DNA of 48,775 bases from JAIYDJ01 sp031400505 (GTDB taxonomy: Bacteria; Pseudomonadota; Alphaproteobacteria; Rhodobacterales; Rhodobacteraceae): assembly GCA_031400505.1 (NCBI GenBank), contig JANNPZ010000002.1, positions 1 to 48,775 of the forward strand, read 5' to 3'. Of the stretch, positions 1 to 8,903 are shown in pieces. The position numbers and the translations under genes are program-made. Position 1 is the stretch's first letter. Each line of letters starts with the position of its first letter. A model generated the notes under the pieces. The model was not told the origin of the DNA. It did no database searches and saw only the letters and a program-made list of their open reading frames with translations.

Positions 1-1585
1 CCTCTTCGCCCTCGGGCACCGCCATGGGATTGGCGGGCAGGGTGCGCAGCACCGCCATGGCGGGCAGGACCGAGACGATGTCGCTGTCGCCGATCGGGCT
101 TTGCGGGACGGGCGCGATGGCGGTCTGGTAGGTGTCGAGCATTTCCGCGGCCTGGGCGATCATCGCCTTGTTGCCGAGGAAGCTGCGAGTCCACAGCCCG
201 CCCATGCCCAGCGCCACGAGGAGCGTGGCCGCGATGGCGCCGCGGCGGATCCACTTGTAGCGGCGTTCGACCTTGTCGTCGGCCGAGACCAGGCCCGCCT
301 CCTTGAAGATCACGTGTTCGAAGAGCCGGGTCAGGAAGAACGACCGCCCGGTGCCGCGTCCGGACCCGATGGCCTGACGCCCGATTCCGAAGGTGCGGGC
401 CATGCCCATCATCAGCCGGTCGATCGGCGTGCCTTCTTGGGTGCCGGACGTCAGATAAACACCGCGCAGCAGCTGGCGATGTTCAAAGCGGTTGTCCTGA
501 AACACTTCGGCCAGAAAATCGCGTGCAACCTGGCGGACGGACGCCACCTGCGCGGGAAAACTGGCAATCAGGCTGCGGCGCTGTGGATCGGTCTCGGCCT
601 GGACCCGCTCCAGCGACACGGCATTCAGGCGGCGGGTCAGCAGTCCGAACTCTTCATCGAATGCCGACACCGGTGAGGCTTCGCCTCGTCCCTTGGGCAT
701 GGCCAAGGTAAAGCCCCAGACCTGCTCGCGCTGGTCTTTGCCGAGTCCGTCAAAGAACTCGGTGAAGCCTGCGATCAGATCGGCTTTGGTGAACAGCACA
801 TAGACGGGAAACCGGACGCCCAGTTTCTCGCGCAGCTCATTCAGGCGGCGGCGGATGGCCGTCGCATGCGCCTTCTGCGTGGTTTCGTCCTGCATCGACA
901 GATCAGACAGGCTGATCGCCACCAAAGCCCCATTGATTGGCTGCCGGCTGCGGTGTTTTTTCAACATCGCCAGAAACCCGAGCCAGGCAGAGTTGTCGGC
1001 GGTGGCATCACTTTCCTGCGTGGTATAGCGCCCGGCGGTATCGACCAGGACGGCGTTGTTGGTGAACCACCAATCGCAATTCCGCGTACCGCCAACCCCG
1101 CCGATTGCCCCGGACCCGATCTCGTCCGCCAGCGGGAATTGCAGGCCGGAATTCACGATCGCCGTTGTTTTGCCCGCCCCGGGTGGGCCGATGATCACAT
1201 ACCACGGCAGTTGATACAGATGCTGCCGCCCGCCTTTGGCCTTGCGCAGCCTGACGAGCGCTGTTTTCAGCTTGGTGCGCATCTCGGCCAGTTCGCCACT
1301 GACCTGATCGTCGCTTGCCGATACCGGGTCGGCGGCGGCGACAATGTCTTCTGTCATGACTTGGTCGCGTTTCTTCGCAGTAAGCAGGATCACCAGAACC
1401 ACAAGCAGGGCCACGATCCACAGCACGGCAAGGCCGACCAGCCGCCCGACCACGCTGTCAAACGGGCGCGCATCGCCAAAGCCCAGAAAGCCGCCCAGAA
1501 ACCACAGGCACAGCGACAAGACGACGGCAACCATCACCGTGATGCCGATGCCGGAAAACAGCGCGCGCAGCAGGTTGCGGATCAT
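1..1585 (-). CDS. tssM: T6SS inner-membrane protein TssM (IcmF), N-terminal part, cut by window edge
   Basis: TssM is the large inner-membrane component of the T6SS membrane complex. Reading leftward from an ATG at 1585, about 528 codons are open to the window edge, so the periplasmic C-terminal part is missing. Two transmembrane helices lie near residues 10-65. A Walker A motif (GPPGAGKTT) sits near residue 130, followed by a DTAGRY Walker B-type segment, as in IcmF NTPase domains. A third hydrophobic helix follows near residue 440. The start overlaps the tssL stop by 4 bp (ATGA), so the genes are translationally coupled. Family identity is clear; the full length cannot be judged here. Confidence 0.93.
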   Translation of the reverse strand, partial: MIRNLLRALFSGIGITVMVAVVLSLCLWFLGGFLGFGDARPFDSVVGRLVGLAVLWIVALLVVLVILLTAKKRDQVMTEDIVAAADPVSASDDQVSGELAEMRTKLKTALVRLRKAKGGRQHLYQLPWYVIIGPPGAGKTTAIVNSGLQFPLADEIGSGAIGGVGGTRNCDWWFTNNAVLVDTAGRYTTQESDATADNSAWLGFLAMLKKHRSRQPINGALVAISLSDLSMQDETTQKAHATAIRRRLNELREKLGVRFPVYVLFTKADLIAGFTEFFDGLGKDQREQVWGFTLAMPKGRGEASPVSAFDEEFGLLTRRLNAVSLERVQAETDPQRRSLIASFPAQVASVRQVARDFLAEVFQDNRFEHRQLLRGVYLTSGTQEGTPIDRLMMGMARTFGIGRQAIGSGRGTGRSFFLTRLFEHVIFKEAGLVSADDKVERRYKWIRRGAIAATLLVALGMGGLWTRSFLGNKAMIAQAAEMLDTYQTAIAPVPQSPIGDSDIVSVLPAMAVLRTLPANPMAVPEGEE

Positions 1586-2949
1586 TCGGCTTTCTCCCGC
1601 ACCAGCACGATTTCGATGCGCCGGTTCTGGGCGCGTCCTTCGGCGGTGTCATTTGCGACGATGGGGCTCTTGTCGGCCTGACCTTCGGCGGTCAAGCGGG
1701 ATTTGTCGTCGATCAGCGCTGACAGGGTTGTCGTCACGGCTTCTGCCCGTGCAAGCGACAAGTGCATGTTTGACGGAAACCGGGCCGTCTTGATGGGTTG
1801 ATTGTCGGAATGGCCGACGACGATGATCGGCCCCTTGGTGTCTTTCAGGGCGGCTGCCACTCTTTCAAGCGGTTGCTGAAAGGTCGGTTTCAGGCTGTCG
1901 GACCCCGACCCGAACATCCCCGACCCGGCAAGGCGGATGGTGATTGTGTTGGCATCCTGAAACACTGTAACCAGCTTTTCCTTGATCTCTGCATCCAGAA
2001 AGCCCGCGACGCGCTTCAGTTGCGCTTCGGCGTCGACGGTTGGTTTCGGCACGACTGGCGGCGCCCGGCGTTCCAATACGGCCTCGCCACTGGGATCAAG
2101 CGCGCTGATCTGGCCCAGTACACGCTCGGTCTGGTTCGACAAAGCCCAGCTCAGACCGACAAATCCGGTGCCAAGCAGCGCCGCAACCGCGCCGACCGCG
2201 ATCCAGAACGGCTTCCACGCCGACAGCGCCTGATGCGGCTTTTGCACCCCCGGCCAATGTGGCGACAGCGACGGGTCCGCGTCTCCGCGATTGGCGCGGA
2301 TGATGCGCGCCAGACCGGCGCGGATGTTCAGATGCTTGTCAGGCCCGCCCTGTTCTACACGCAGCCGCCCCTCGAACCCCAGCGACAGGCACATATACAG
2401 GAATTCCAGCAGGTCCAAATTGTGGTTGGGGTCCTGTTCAAGCCGGGCAAGCAAGTCGTAAAACCGGTCGCCCCCCACGGTTTCACGGTGAAAGGTGCCG
2501 ACCATGCTTTGCTGCGCCCAGATCGACGTGCCGCCCCACGGCGTGTTCAGCACCACGTCATCCAGGGTAGCACAGATCGCATAGCGGGCGACCTTGACTG
2601 CTTGTGGATCGACACTGGCTTGCAGGGCACGCGCCTCGAAGCCGCGCACTTCGGCCACCACCGACCGGCGCAACGCCTCGGGGTCCAGATGCTGAGCGCG
2701 ATTGCGAATGCGGCTGACCAGCGAAAACAGCGTAGACGCAGCGGCGTTCAGCGGGTTCATGCCGGTCATCCCGGCCTCGATCGACGGCTCTGTGCCAGAT
2801 TTGGTTTGCGGGCTGGCGTAGGGTTCTGCAAGCTGCGCGGTGCTGCGCGCGGGCGGGGCAGCAACCCCAGCCCTGCGGCCTGCCGGATTGGGGCGGATCA
2901 CCGTCTTTTCGGTATCGTCCTGCTCGGCAAAGGGGTCTTCGTCGGACAT
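1582..2949 (-). CDS. tssL: T6SS TssL (DotU) with C-terminal OmpA peptidoglycan-binding domain
   Basis: TssL partners TssM in the T6SS membrane complex. The 455-residue protein has a Pro/Ala-rich cytoplasmic N-terminus, a DotU domain at about residues 65-225, one transmembrane helix at about 247-270, and a periplasmic OmpA-like domain at about 325-452. The last contains a GHSDNQP segment and the NRRIEI motif typical of peptidoglycan binding. This is the long, 'evolved' form of TssL. The start lies 12 bp after the tssK stop. No tssJ gene is visible in the cluster, so this domain probably supplies cell-wall anchoring (inference). Confidence 0.95.
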   Translation of the reverse strand: MSDEDPFAEQDDTEKTVIRPNPAGRRAGVAAPPARSTAQLAEPYASPQTKSGTEPSIEAGMTGMNPLNAAASTLFSLVSRIRNRAQHLDPEALRRSVVAEVRGFEARALQASVDPQAVKVARYAICATLDDVVLNTPWGGTSIWAQQSMVGTFHRETVGGDRFYDLLARLEQDPNHNLDLLEFLYMCLSLGFEGRLRVEQGGPDKHLNIRAGLARIIRANRGDADPSLSPHWPGVQKPHQALSAWKPFWIAVGAVAALLGTGFVGLSWALSNQTERVLGQISALDPSGEAVLERRAPPVVPKPTVDAEAQLKRVAGFLDAEIKEKLVTVFQDANTITIRLAGSGMFGSGSDSLKPTFQQPLERVAAALKDTKGPIIVVGHSDNQPIKTARFPSNMHLSLARAEAVTTTLSALIDDKSRLTAEGQADKSPIVANDTAEGRAQNRRIEIVLVREKAE

Positions 2950-2961
2950 CCGATGTGTCTC

Positions 2962-4302
2962 CTATCCTTGCCTGATCGCCCAAAGCTCCATCGCCAGCCC
3001 CGGATAGTCGCCCGAGACATGCACCGCGATACCGCCCGAGGTGGTCATCTTGCTCCAGTACGGGCTGTCTGACGCAACTTCGAAATAGACCACATTCGCC
3101 ATGTAGGGGATCTGGCGCGGTGCGACGGGCAAAGGATGCAGGGCAAGCCCCGGCAAGGCCGAATTCACAAGTTGGCGAATCTCTTCGACGGGGCCGATCT
3201 TGGCCTGCCCGGCAAAATGCCGGCGCAGATTTTCAGCCGGAACATCGGCGCGCACAGCAAGAACAAATCCTGCATTTCCGATCAGTTTTCGGTCGGCGAT
3301 GACCCCGACCGAAATGCCGTATTTGCGCGCCTCAAGCGGGATCGACACTGCTGTCTGCTCAAGTACCGCAGACAAATAGCGCCGCAGCAAGCGGATCGGC
3401 GGCACAAATGTTGCCGTCAGATCCTGATGCCGGTAGGGGGGCAATGTCGGCGCCTGTTTGTCAGGTGCCATGAACGTGGCCAGTTCCCCGACCAACCCGG
3501 CGCAATCCCGAAAAAGAACAGCCGGATGCACGTTTTCCATGGTGGACAGGTGCCGCACGACCGGCAGCATGCGGTTCATGACCATCAGCAAGAGGAAATC
3601 CTGAATTTCGGCCGCACCGCGTGCCGACGCTCCGGCGGTCATCCGTCCTGCAAGTGCTGCCATGCGATGCGACAGCAGGCCCTCAAGCTCGCGCACGAAC
3701 CCCTCCAGCGGCGCTGCAGCGCGGATGTCGAGACATGAGGGAACAAACGACTTGTCGAGCACGACTTCGAGGTCGGCGCGCACTTCGATGATCCGGGCGA
3801 TCGGGATCACCAGACGGTCGGCCAGATCATCGACCTGCAGGGCAAATTGCAGGCGCAGCTTGCCCACCGCCAAAGTCACAGGCTTGCGGCCCGATCCGAT
3901 CGTGTCCGTGACCTCGATTTCGGTCGGGCGCAGCCGCGCGGCCGAAGATCCGGCCCCCGCCATCTCTACTTCAAGCGCACCCTGCCGTCGTTGCGGGATC
4001 GACAGATAAACGACACAGTCCTTGGTCCCGGGTGGCACCTCGAGCGCCGAGGGGTGATCCTCGGCTTCTGGCACACGAAACACCGTGCCGTCCGCAAACA
4101 GACCAGATGCCGATTTCAGCGCGAATTGCCCGATCTTCAGAACATCCGCATCAATCTCCAGATCGCTGACCCCCCAGGCATAGGGCAACATGCGCCGCGC
4201 CATCCCGGCAAGCATCGCTTCGGTGCGACGGTCAGCCTGTTGGAAATGCTGGGGCTGAAGGAACATCCCCTCTGTCCAAAGCACCTTGCTGTCCCAGGCC
4301 AT
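2962..4302 (-). CDS. tssK: T6SS baseplate protein TssK
   Basis: TssK connects the T6SS baseplate to the TssL/TssM membrane complex and is cytoplasmic. The 446-residue length is normal for the family. The N-terminus has the characteristic pattern W-x-EGMFLQPQHFQQ at about residues 9-20. There is no signal peptide. It lies between tagH and tssL with short gaps of 22 and 12 bp, so it is part of the same transcript. Identification rests on the N-terminal signature and the gene order. Confidence 0.95.
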   Translation of the reverse strand: MAWDSKVLWTEGMFLQPQHFQQADRRTEAMLAGMARRMLPYAWGVSDLEIDADVLKIGQFALKSASGLFADGTVFRVPEAEDHPSALEVPPGTKDCVVYLSIPQRRQGALEVEMAGAGSSAARLRPTEIEVTDTIGSGRKPVTLAVGKLRLQFALQVDDLADRLVIPIARIIEVRADLEVVLDKSFVPSCLDIRAAAPLEGFVRELEGLLSHRMAALAGRMTAGASARGAAEIQDFLLLMVMNRMLPVVRHLSTMENVHPAVLFRDCAGLVGELATFMAPDKQAPTLPPYRHQDLTATFVPPIRLLRRYLSAVLEQTAVSIPLEARKYGISVGVIADRKLIGNAGFVLAVRADVPAENLRRHFAGQAKIGPVEEIRQLVNSALPGLALHPLPVAPRQIPYMANVVYFEVASDSPYWSKMTTSGGIAVHVSGDYPGLAMELWAIRQG

Positions 4303-4324
4303 CGTCCGCTTCCTTCCAGATCTG

Positions 4325-5824
4325 TCACTTCAGTTTGTCGAGTTGATCCTGATATGCGCGGGCAAATTCCCTGCTGAACAACTCGTGGAAATCATTCTCT
4401 GCTTGATCAGAGATTTCGGCATACATCTTCAGGTAGACGTCCCAGTAGCGCGCCTCCTTGGCTTTGAAGATAGAAGAAAATCCGCCAGTTGTCTCAAGCT
4501 TCTCTTCAAGAAGCTTCGGATCGAGCCGCTTCAGGAGGCCTTTCAGCGCGGCCTCCATGCCGGTCATCATCGCAACTTCGTGGGCCTTGATGTCGCGCAG
4601 GGCCTGTTCGGCGGCATCGACCGGGTCGAGATAACCGCTGGTTGCGGGCTTGACCAAAGCCTCGATGGCCTGTTCCGGGCTGATCGAGAATTTCAGCGGA
4701 TTGTTGCCGCCTGACGTGATCATGGTTTGCTGCATGCGGAATTCGGACTTGATCGAGGTGCGGGTCATCAGCACCTCGCGAAGGCCTTGCACCATGATGC
4801 GCAATACACTGCCCAGACGCGACATCGTCGGCAGCAAGTTCTCTTGGGGGATGGCGAGATGGTCGGCACCAAGCGCCGAAATGAACGCACGGGCAGCGGC
4901 GTCCTGTGGCGCGGTGCCCCGGGCGGGCGGCGGCGATGCAAAGGCCGCGGGCGGCTGGATTGGCGGCGTTGGCGGCAGGGTGGCAAAGGGTGAATGATCG
5001 GGCAGACTTGCGGGAACTTCGTCCTCAAGTGGGACGTCTTCGGGAATGAACACCGGGTTACCCGCATCGACTGGCCTTGCAGCCTGCGACAGCGCAGCAC
5101 CGGCAAGCCCGGTGGCAGGTTCAGGGGCGGTTGCAAAGGGATCGAGCAAATCATCCCAGTCATCGGGAATCGCTGTCGTCACGCGGGACGGCGGGTTGAA
5201 ATGGTCCTGCATGGCCGGGGAATTCGCCGGCCTGCTGGCGCCTTGCAAAGGGCCGGGTTTTGCAAAAGGGGTCAACGGATCGTCGTCATCGCCAAGCGGC
5301 GGCAAAAGCCCGTCATCGCCCAACTGCGGCCGCTGCATGCTGGGTGGGCCTTTCGGACCGCCGCCGCCCAGCAGATCATCCAGAAAGTCCACGCGACCGT
5401 CCTGCGCCGGGCCATCCAGAAGATCCAGATCAACCAAACCCACCGCCGCGCGTCCATGCGAAACCGGCCCCTCTTGCAGCGGCGCGGGGATACTGCCCCG
5501 AGGGCGGGCGGATGTTACCTCGACCAGCAATTCATAGGGCCCCAAGGTCAGGATATCACCATCATTCAGCGGCGATGGTACCGGTCCAAGGGCGGTCTTG
5601 CCGTAGTTCAGAAACGTGCCATTGGTTGACAGATCGATCACGGACACCTGTCCGTCCTGTTCCTCGATGGCGCAGTGCCGTTTGGAAATCAGTTTGTCCG
5701 GATCGGGCAGTTGCAGGTCATTCTCGTCGCCGCGCCCGATGGTCAGCGACCCGCCGCGCATCACGACCGGCTGGGCGTTGCCCGGAACCACCCCGGTCGA
5801 CTGAAATCGCAAGATCACCGGCAT
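4325..5824 (-). CDS. tagH: T6SS-associated FHA-domain protein TagH (Fha/ImpI)
   Basis: This 499-residue cytoplasmic protein starts with a forkhead-associated domain at about residues 20-95. It shows the conserved GRGDEND, SKRH and STNGTFLN elements that form the phosphothreonine-binding face. A long Pro/Ala/Asp-rich linker covers about residues 100-310. The C-terminal region, about 310-495, resembles the T6SS FHA C-terminal domain. In other T6SSs, Fha proteins link a Thr kinase/phosphatase switch to assembly. No kinase or phosphatase gene is present in this window, though they may lie beyond the left edge. The start is 6 bp after the PAAR stop. Confidence 0.9.
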   Translation of the reverse strand: MPVILRFQSTGVVPGNAQPVVMRGGSLTIGRGDENDLQLPDPDKLISKRHCAIEEQDGQVSVIDLSTNGTFLNYGKTALGPVPSPLNDGDILTLGPYELLVEVTSARPRGSIPAPLQEGPVSHGRAAVGLVDLDLLDGPAQDGRVDFLDDLLGGGGPKGPPSMQRPQLGDDGLLPPLGDDDDPLTPFAKPGPLQGASRPANSPAMQDHFNPPSRVTTAIPDDWDDLLDPFATAPEPATGLAGAALSQAARPVDAGNPVFIPEDVPLEDEVPASLPDHSPFATLPPTPPIQPPAAFASPPPARGTAPQDAAARAFISALGADHLAIPQENLLPTMSRLGSVLRIMVQGLREVLMTRTSIKSEFRMQQTMITSGGNNPLKFSISPEQAIEALVKPATSGYLDPVDAAEQALRDIKAHEVAMMTGMEAALKGLLKRLDPKLLEEKLETTGGFSSIFKAKEARYWDVYLKMYAEISDQAENDFHELFSREFARAYQDQLDKLK

Positions 5825-5830
5825 CCCACA

Positions 5831-6142
5831 TCAGCCCCCGGTCAACACGTTGAACGAGGCCAGCACCACCATGCCGCCAAAGGAACACGGATCAACCAAA
5901 GCCCGCAGCGCAGGCTGGTTCATGATCATCACCGTCGCCGATCCTTTGATAAAGGGATGGGGGGCGGGAATGGGCAGCGCAGGCGGCATCGGAACTGCCG
6001 GTGACATGTCACCCATCCGCGCGGCGCAAAGGCAGTTCACCAACACAGTCACGGCGCAGGGCGGCAATATCGGCGTAGGTGCAGGCAGCATCGGCGGCAT
6101 GCAGACATGCAGATCGGTCATTCTGGCCTGGGGAAAGCTCAT
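5831..6142 (-). CDS. PAAR-domain spike-tip protein
   Basis: This 103-residue protein is rich in Pro, Met and Gly, with the repetitive beta-loop pattern of PAAR proteins (a PAVPMPPALPIPAPHPFIKG-type region and scattered Cys/His). PAAR proteins form the sharp tip on the VgrG trimer and can carry effectors. There is no C-terminal extension, so it is a bare tip rather than a fused toxin. Its start overlaps the stop of the preceding gene by 4 bp. It is two genes downstream of vgrG, the expected place for the cognate tip. Confidence 0.85.
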   Translation of the reverse strand: MSFPQARMTDLHVCMPPMLPAPTPILPPCAVTVLVNCLCAARMGDMSPAVPMPPALPIPAPHPFIKGSATVMIMNQPALRALVDPCSFGGMVVLASFNVLTGG

Positions 6143-6747
6143 GCCATGTCTCCCTTGCCAACGCTCGCCCGGCCGTTTCCGCCGCGCGCAATGTCAAGCG
6201 CACGGTCAATCAACCGGTTCGCCTCCAGGGTGAAATCGCGGCTTAGCGCCCCAAGGGCCATCACATTCATCCCGAAGGCCGCAGTTTCTGCCGCACCTGC
6301 CGGGGCTGCGTGATGCGATAGCTCTCCTGGCCCAAGCGTGCCGTCGGCAAACAGGGCCGAAGTGGCGCAAAGCGACATGTCGTCATCGCTTTCAACGGCA
6401 TCCAGCGCGGCCCGTACCGCAAGCCGCGTCGGATCTCCGGGTTGGCGCACCCAGTTTTCTGCTGCGATCAGTGTTGCCGGAACCTTCTCCGGTGCGGGAC
6501 CAAGCAGGTCGCGCGCAGCAAGGCAGGCCCACCATGCCCGTTCGCGCCCAGGCAGTGCTACCGACAACAGCCGCAGAATGTCCACCAATGCATCTGCCTT
6601 TTCCAGTTCGGTCAGCACATCGGACACGCCGGCACTTGCGGGCGATTTCAACCGGGTCTCCAGGCGCGCATTGGCCAGTGCCAGCATCCGCGCGGCGGGC
6701 TGTTTGGGAACCTTCTTCAGATCTGCAAAACGTTCGGACACAGCCAA
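6139..6747 (-). CDS. Uncharacterised protein between VgrG and PAAR (possible T6SS adaptor)
   Basis: The 202-residue protein is Ala-rich, probably mostly helical and cytoplasmic, with no signal peptide or membrane helix. It has a conserved-looking RAWWACLAARDL segment near residues 70-81. I believe related proteins occur at the same place in other Rhodobacteraceae T6SS clusters (possibly the DUF6931 family, from memory and unverified). The gene starts 7 bp after the vgrG stop and overlaps the PAAR start by 4 bp, so it is tightly coupled to the spike genes. A chaperone or adaptor role in loading PAAR or an effector is plausible but is inference. Confidence 0.75.
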   Translation of the reverse strand: MAVSERFADLKKVPKQPAARMLALANARLETRLKSPASAGVSDVLTELEKADALVDILRLLSVALPGRERAWWACLAARDLLGPAPEKVPATLIAAENWVRQPGDPTRLAVRAALDAVESDDDMSLCATSALFADGTLGPGELSHHAAPAGAAETAAFGMNVMALGALSRDFTLEANRLIDRALDIARGGNGRASVGKGDMA

Positions 6748-6754
6748 GCCCTTC

Positions 6755-8860
6755 CTAGTTGATCATCGTGATGCCGCCTTTGATCATCACCATCGCTTTG
6801 CCCTTCACACTGGTCAACAAACCCTTGGCATCCAGCATCAGCTTGGCGTCAAGGCCAATTATCATACCCTTGATCTGCACGCCCATTTGATCAATCACGA
6901 TCGTACTATTCCCGACCTTCAGGGTGATCGACTGCATAGCCTCCAGAGTGATACTCCCAAGGTCAGCTTTCAGGCTGTAGTTTCCGAGCTTTAGGGTATT
7001 TGTTTCGTTGCCCATCGACAGCTCATTCGTATGGTTACCCATTTCGACCTTACGGTCGAAATTACCCATCTTGATGGTTTCTTTAACATCGCCGGTAATG
7101 GTTTGGGTCGATGCACCTTCGATGGTTTCGGTTTTGTCGGTTTTGATCTTGATCACCTGACTACCGGTTTCAACGGTAAAGGCATGATCGCCGGTCTTGA
7201 GCGTTTCCGTCAGATTGCGATGCACCGTCAGCGCCATGTCACCCTTTGACTTGGTTTCAAGACCTACCGTGATCGTGGCGTCGTTCTGCACGATCTGCTT
7301 GTAGTTCCGTTGCGACTTGAACCGTACAAGTTCCGAGCCTTTAAGGTCTTCCATCATCAATTCGTTGAAGCCGCCGCCACCCTTTGACGAATTGGTTTTG
7401 ACACCCGATTGGGTCTTGTGCGCCGGAAGGGCATAGGGTGGCATGGTGGCGTCGTTGTAAAGCATGCCGGTAATGATCGGCCGGTCCGGATTGCCTTCCT
7501 CGAATTGCACGACGACCTCTTGGCCGATACGCGGCACATGGATCATGCCCCAGCCTTTGCCGGTCCAAGGCATCATGGTGCGCACCCAGACGCTGACAGT
7601 ATCGTCGTTGGCCGCGCGCAAGTCCCAGTGAAACTTGATTTTTACGCGACCGTACTTGTCCGTCTCGATCTCTTCGCCCTTGGGGCCCACAACCACGGCG
7701 GTATGGATGCCCTGAACTTCGGGCCAGGGCGTCACCAGCTGTGCGCGATAGGGTTTCAACTTCGGAATGATCTCGAAAACGGCGCGGAACGTTTCGGTGT
7801 TGTGCGCGCCAAAATCGAGCCCCTGGCCCAGAACGCTTGCCGTTTCATCAGCCAAAGGCGCGTCGGGCGCGCTTTGCAGGTAATATGTCGCGCGGGTGCA
7901 CATGAACCCGCTTTCGTCATGGGCTTGCGGATGGTTCTTGATCTGGAAGGTCTGCCCGACACCCAGACGGACAATGTTGCCGACGGCCTTCCAGGTTACA
8001 TGTTTGATCGCTTCGGCTTCCATGCGCACCCGCGCCCGCTCGCGGCCCAACGGCTCGGCCCGGAAATTTCCGGGGTAGTCGTAGATCTCAATCCCGGAAT
8101 TGGCATGCGCGCCCTTTGGCATTTCGCGCATGGTCTTCAGCTTGGTGGCAGAGGTTTCAAAGTTGTAGTCGGTCAGGGTGACCTTGCCTGTGGTAACCTG
8201 CTCTTTCGCTGCGATTTCAGACAGATGTTCCCGGGTGGGGTCGAATGAATCCATGTAATCGAAGAACTCCAGGACCGAGTCCCCCATCATCGGTTCATGC
8301 GCCGAAGGCCCGTCTGCCAACACGAGGGTTTCAGACTTGCCACGATGCCGGAAGAAGAAATAGATCCCCTCTTCCTCCATCAGGCGCCTGATAAAATCCA
8401 GATCGGTTTCACGGTATTGCAGGCAGAAATCCCGCTTGGCATAGGTTCCCGACAGCTTTTTGAGGAAGAAATCGGAAAACCCATAATCGCCCATTATTTC
8501 CTGAATGATATCCGGCACGGATTTGTCTTGATAAACCCGGCATTGGCGGCCTTGGGTCAGGAACCACAGCTTTGGGCGCACCTCGACCAGATAGCGGCCC
8601 CAGTCGCGAAAGCGGCCCACGTATTCGGCAGACACGCAGGTACCGATGAAACGACGCCCGAACGCATCATCTCCGGGAATGGTCACCTCCAGCTGCTCTC
8701 CCACAAGCGACTGCAAGACGACGGCCCGGTTTTTCGACAGGAGTTCGACCCGCGCGCAAGAGAGTTCGCTCAGACCTTCCTCGATGATCGCGCATTTGAA
8801 CTGCATCTCCTGAAAGGCCTTGCCCGAGGTCGTGAAAGCAGTTTTTTTCGGTGTTGCCAT
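6755..8860 (-). CDS. vgrG: T6SS spike protein VgrG (TssI)
   Basis: VgrG trimers form the puncturing spike on the Hcp tube. The 701-residue protein has the gp27-like N-terminal half, including the FRFIRRLMEEEGIYFFF-like stretch near residue 160. A gp5-type OB-fold follows, with PRIGQEVVVQFEEGNPDRP near residues 445-463. The end is a beta-helix of short repeats rich in TxxxGxxxxTI patterns (about 540-700). It finishes without an extra catalytic domain, so this looks like a structural spike whose effectors, if any, are carried by PAAR or adaptors. It sits 43 bp after the clpV stop. Confidence 0.96.
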   Translation of the reverse strand: MATPKKTAFTTSGKAFQEMQFKCAIIEEGLSELSCARVELLSKNRAVVLQSLVGEQLEVTIPGDDAFGRRFIGTCVSAEYVGRFRDWGRYLVEVRPKLWFLTQGRQCRVYQDKSVPDIIQEIMGDYGFSDFFLKKLSGTYAKRDFCLQYRETDLDFIRRLMEEEGIYFFFRHRGKSETLVLADGPSAHEPMMGDSVLEFFDYMDSFDPTREHLSEIAAKEQVTTGKVTLTDYNFETSATKLKTMREMPKGAHANSGIEIYDYPGNFRAEPLGRERARVRMEAEAIKHVTWKAVGNIVRLGVGQTFQIKNHPQAHDESGFMCTRATYYLQSAPDAPLADETASVLGQGLDFGAHNTETFRAVFEIIPKLKPYRAQLVTPWPEVQGIHTAVVVGPKGEEIETDKYGRVKIKFHWDLRAANDDTVSVWVRTMMPWTGKGWGMIHVPRIGQEVVVQFEEGNPDRPIITGMLYNDATMPPYALPAHKTQSGVKTNSSKGGGGFNELMMEDLKGSELVRFKSQRNYKQIVQNDATITVGLETKSKGDMALTVHRNLTETLKTGDHAFTVETGSQVIKIKTDKTETIEGASTQTITGDVKETIKMGNFDRKVEMGNHTNELSMGNETNTLKLGNYSLKADLGSITLEAMQSITLKVGNSTIVIDQMGVQIKGMIIGLDAKLMLDAKGLLTSVKGKAMVMIKGGITMIN

Positions 8861-8903
8861 GACCCCGGATCCTTTCTTGATCTATCCTTCCGACCGAAAG
8901 CGG

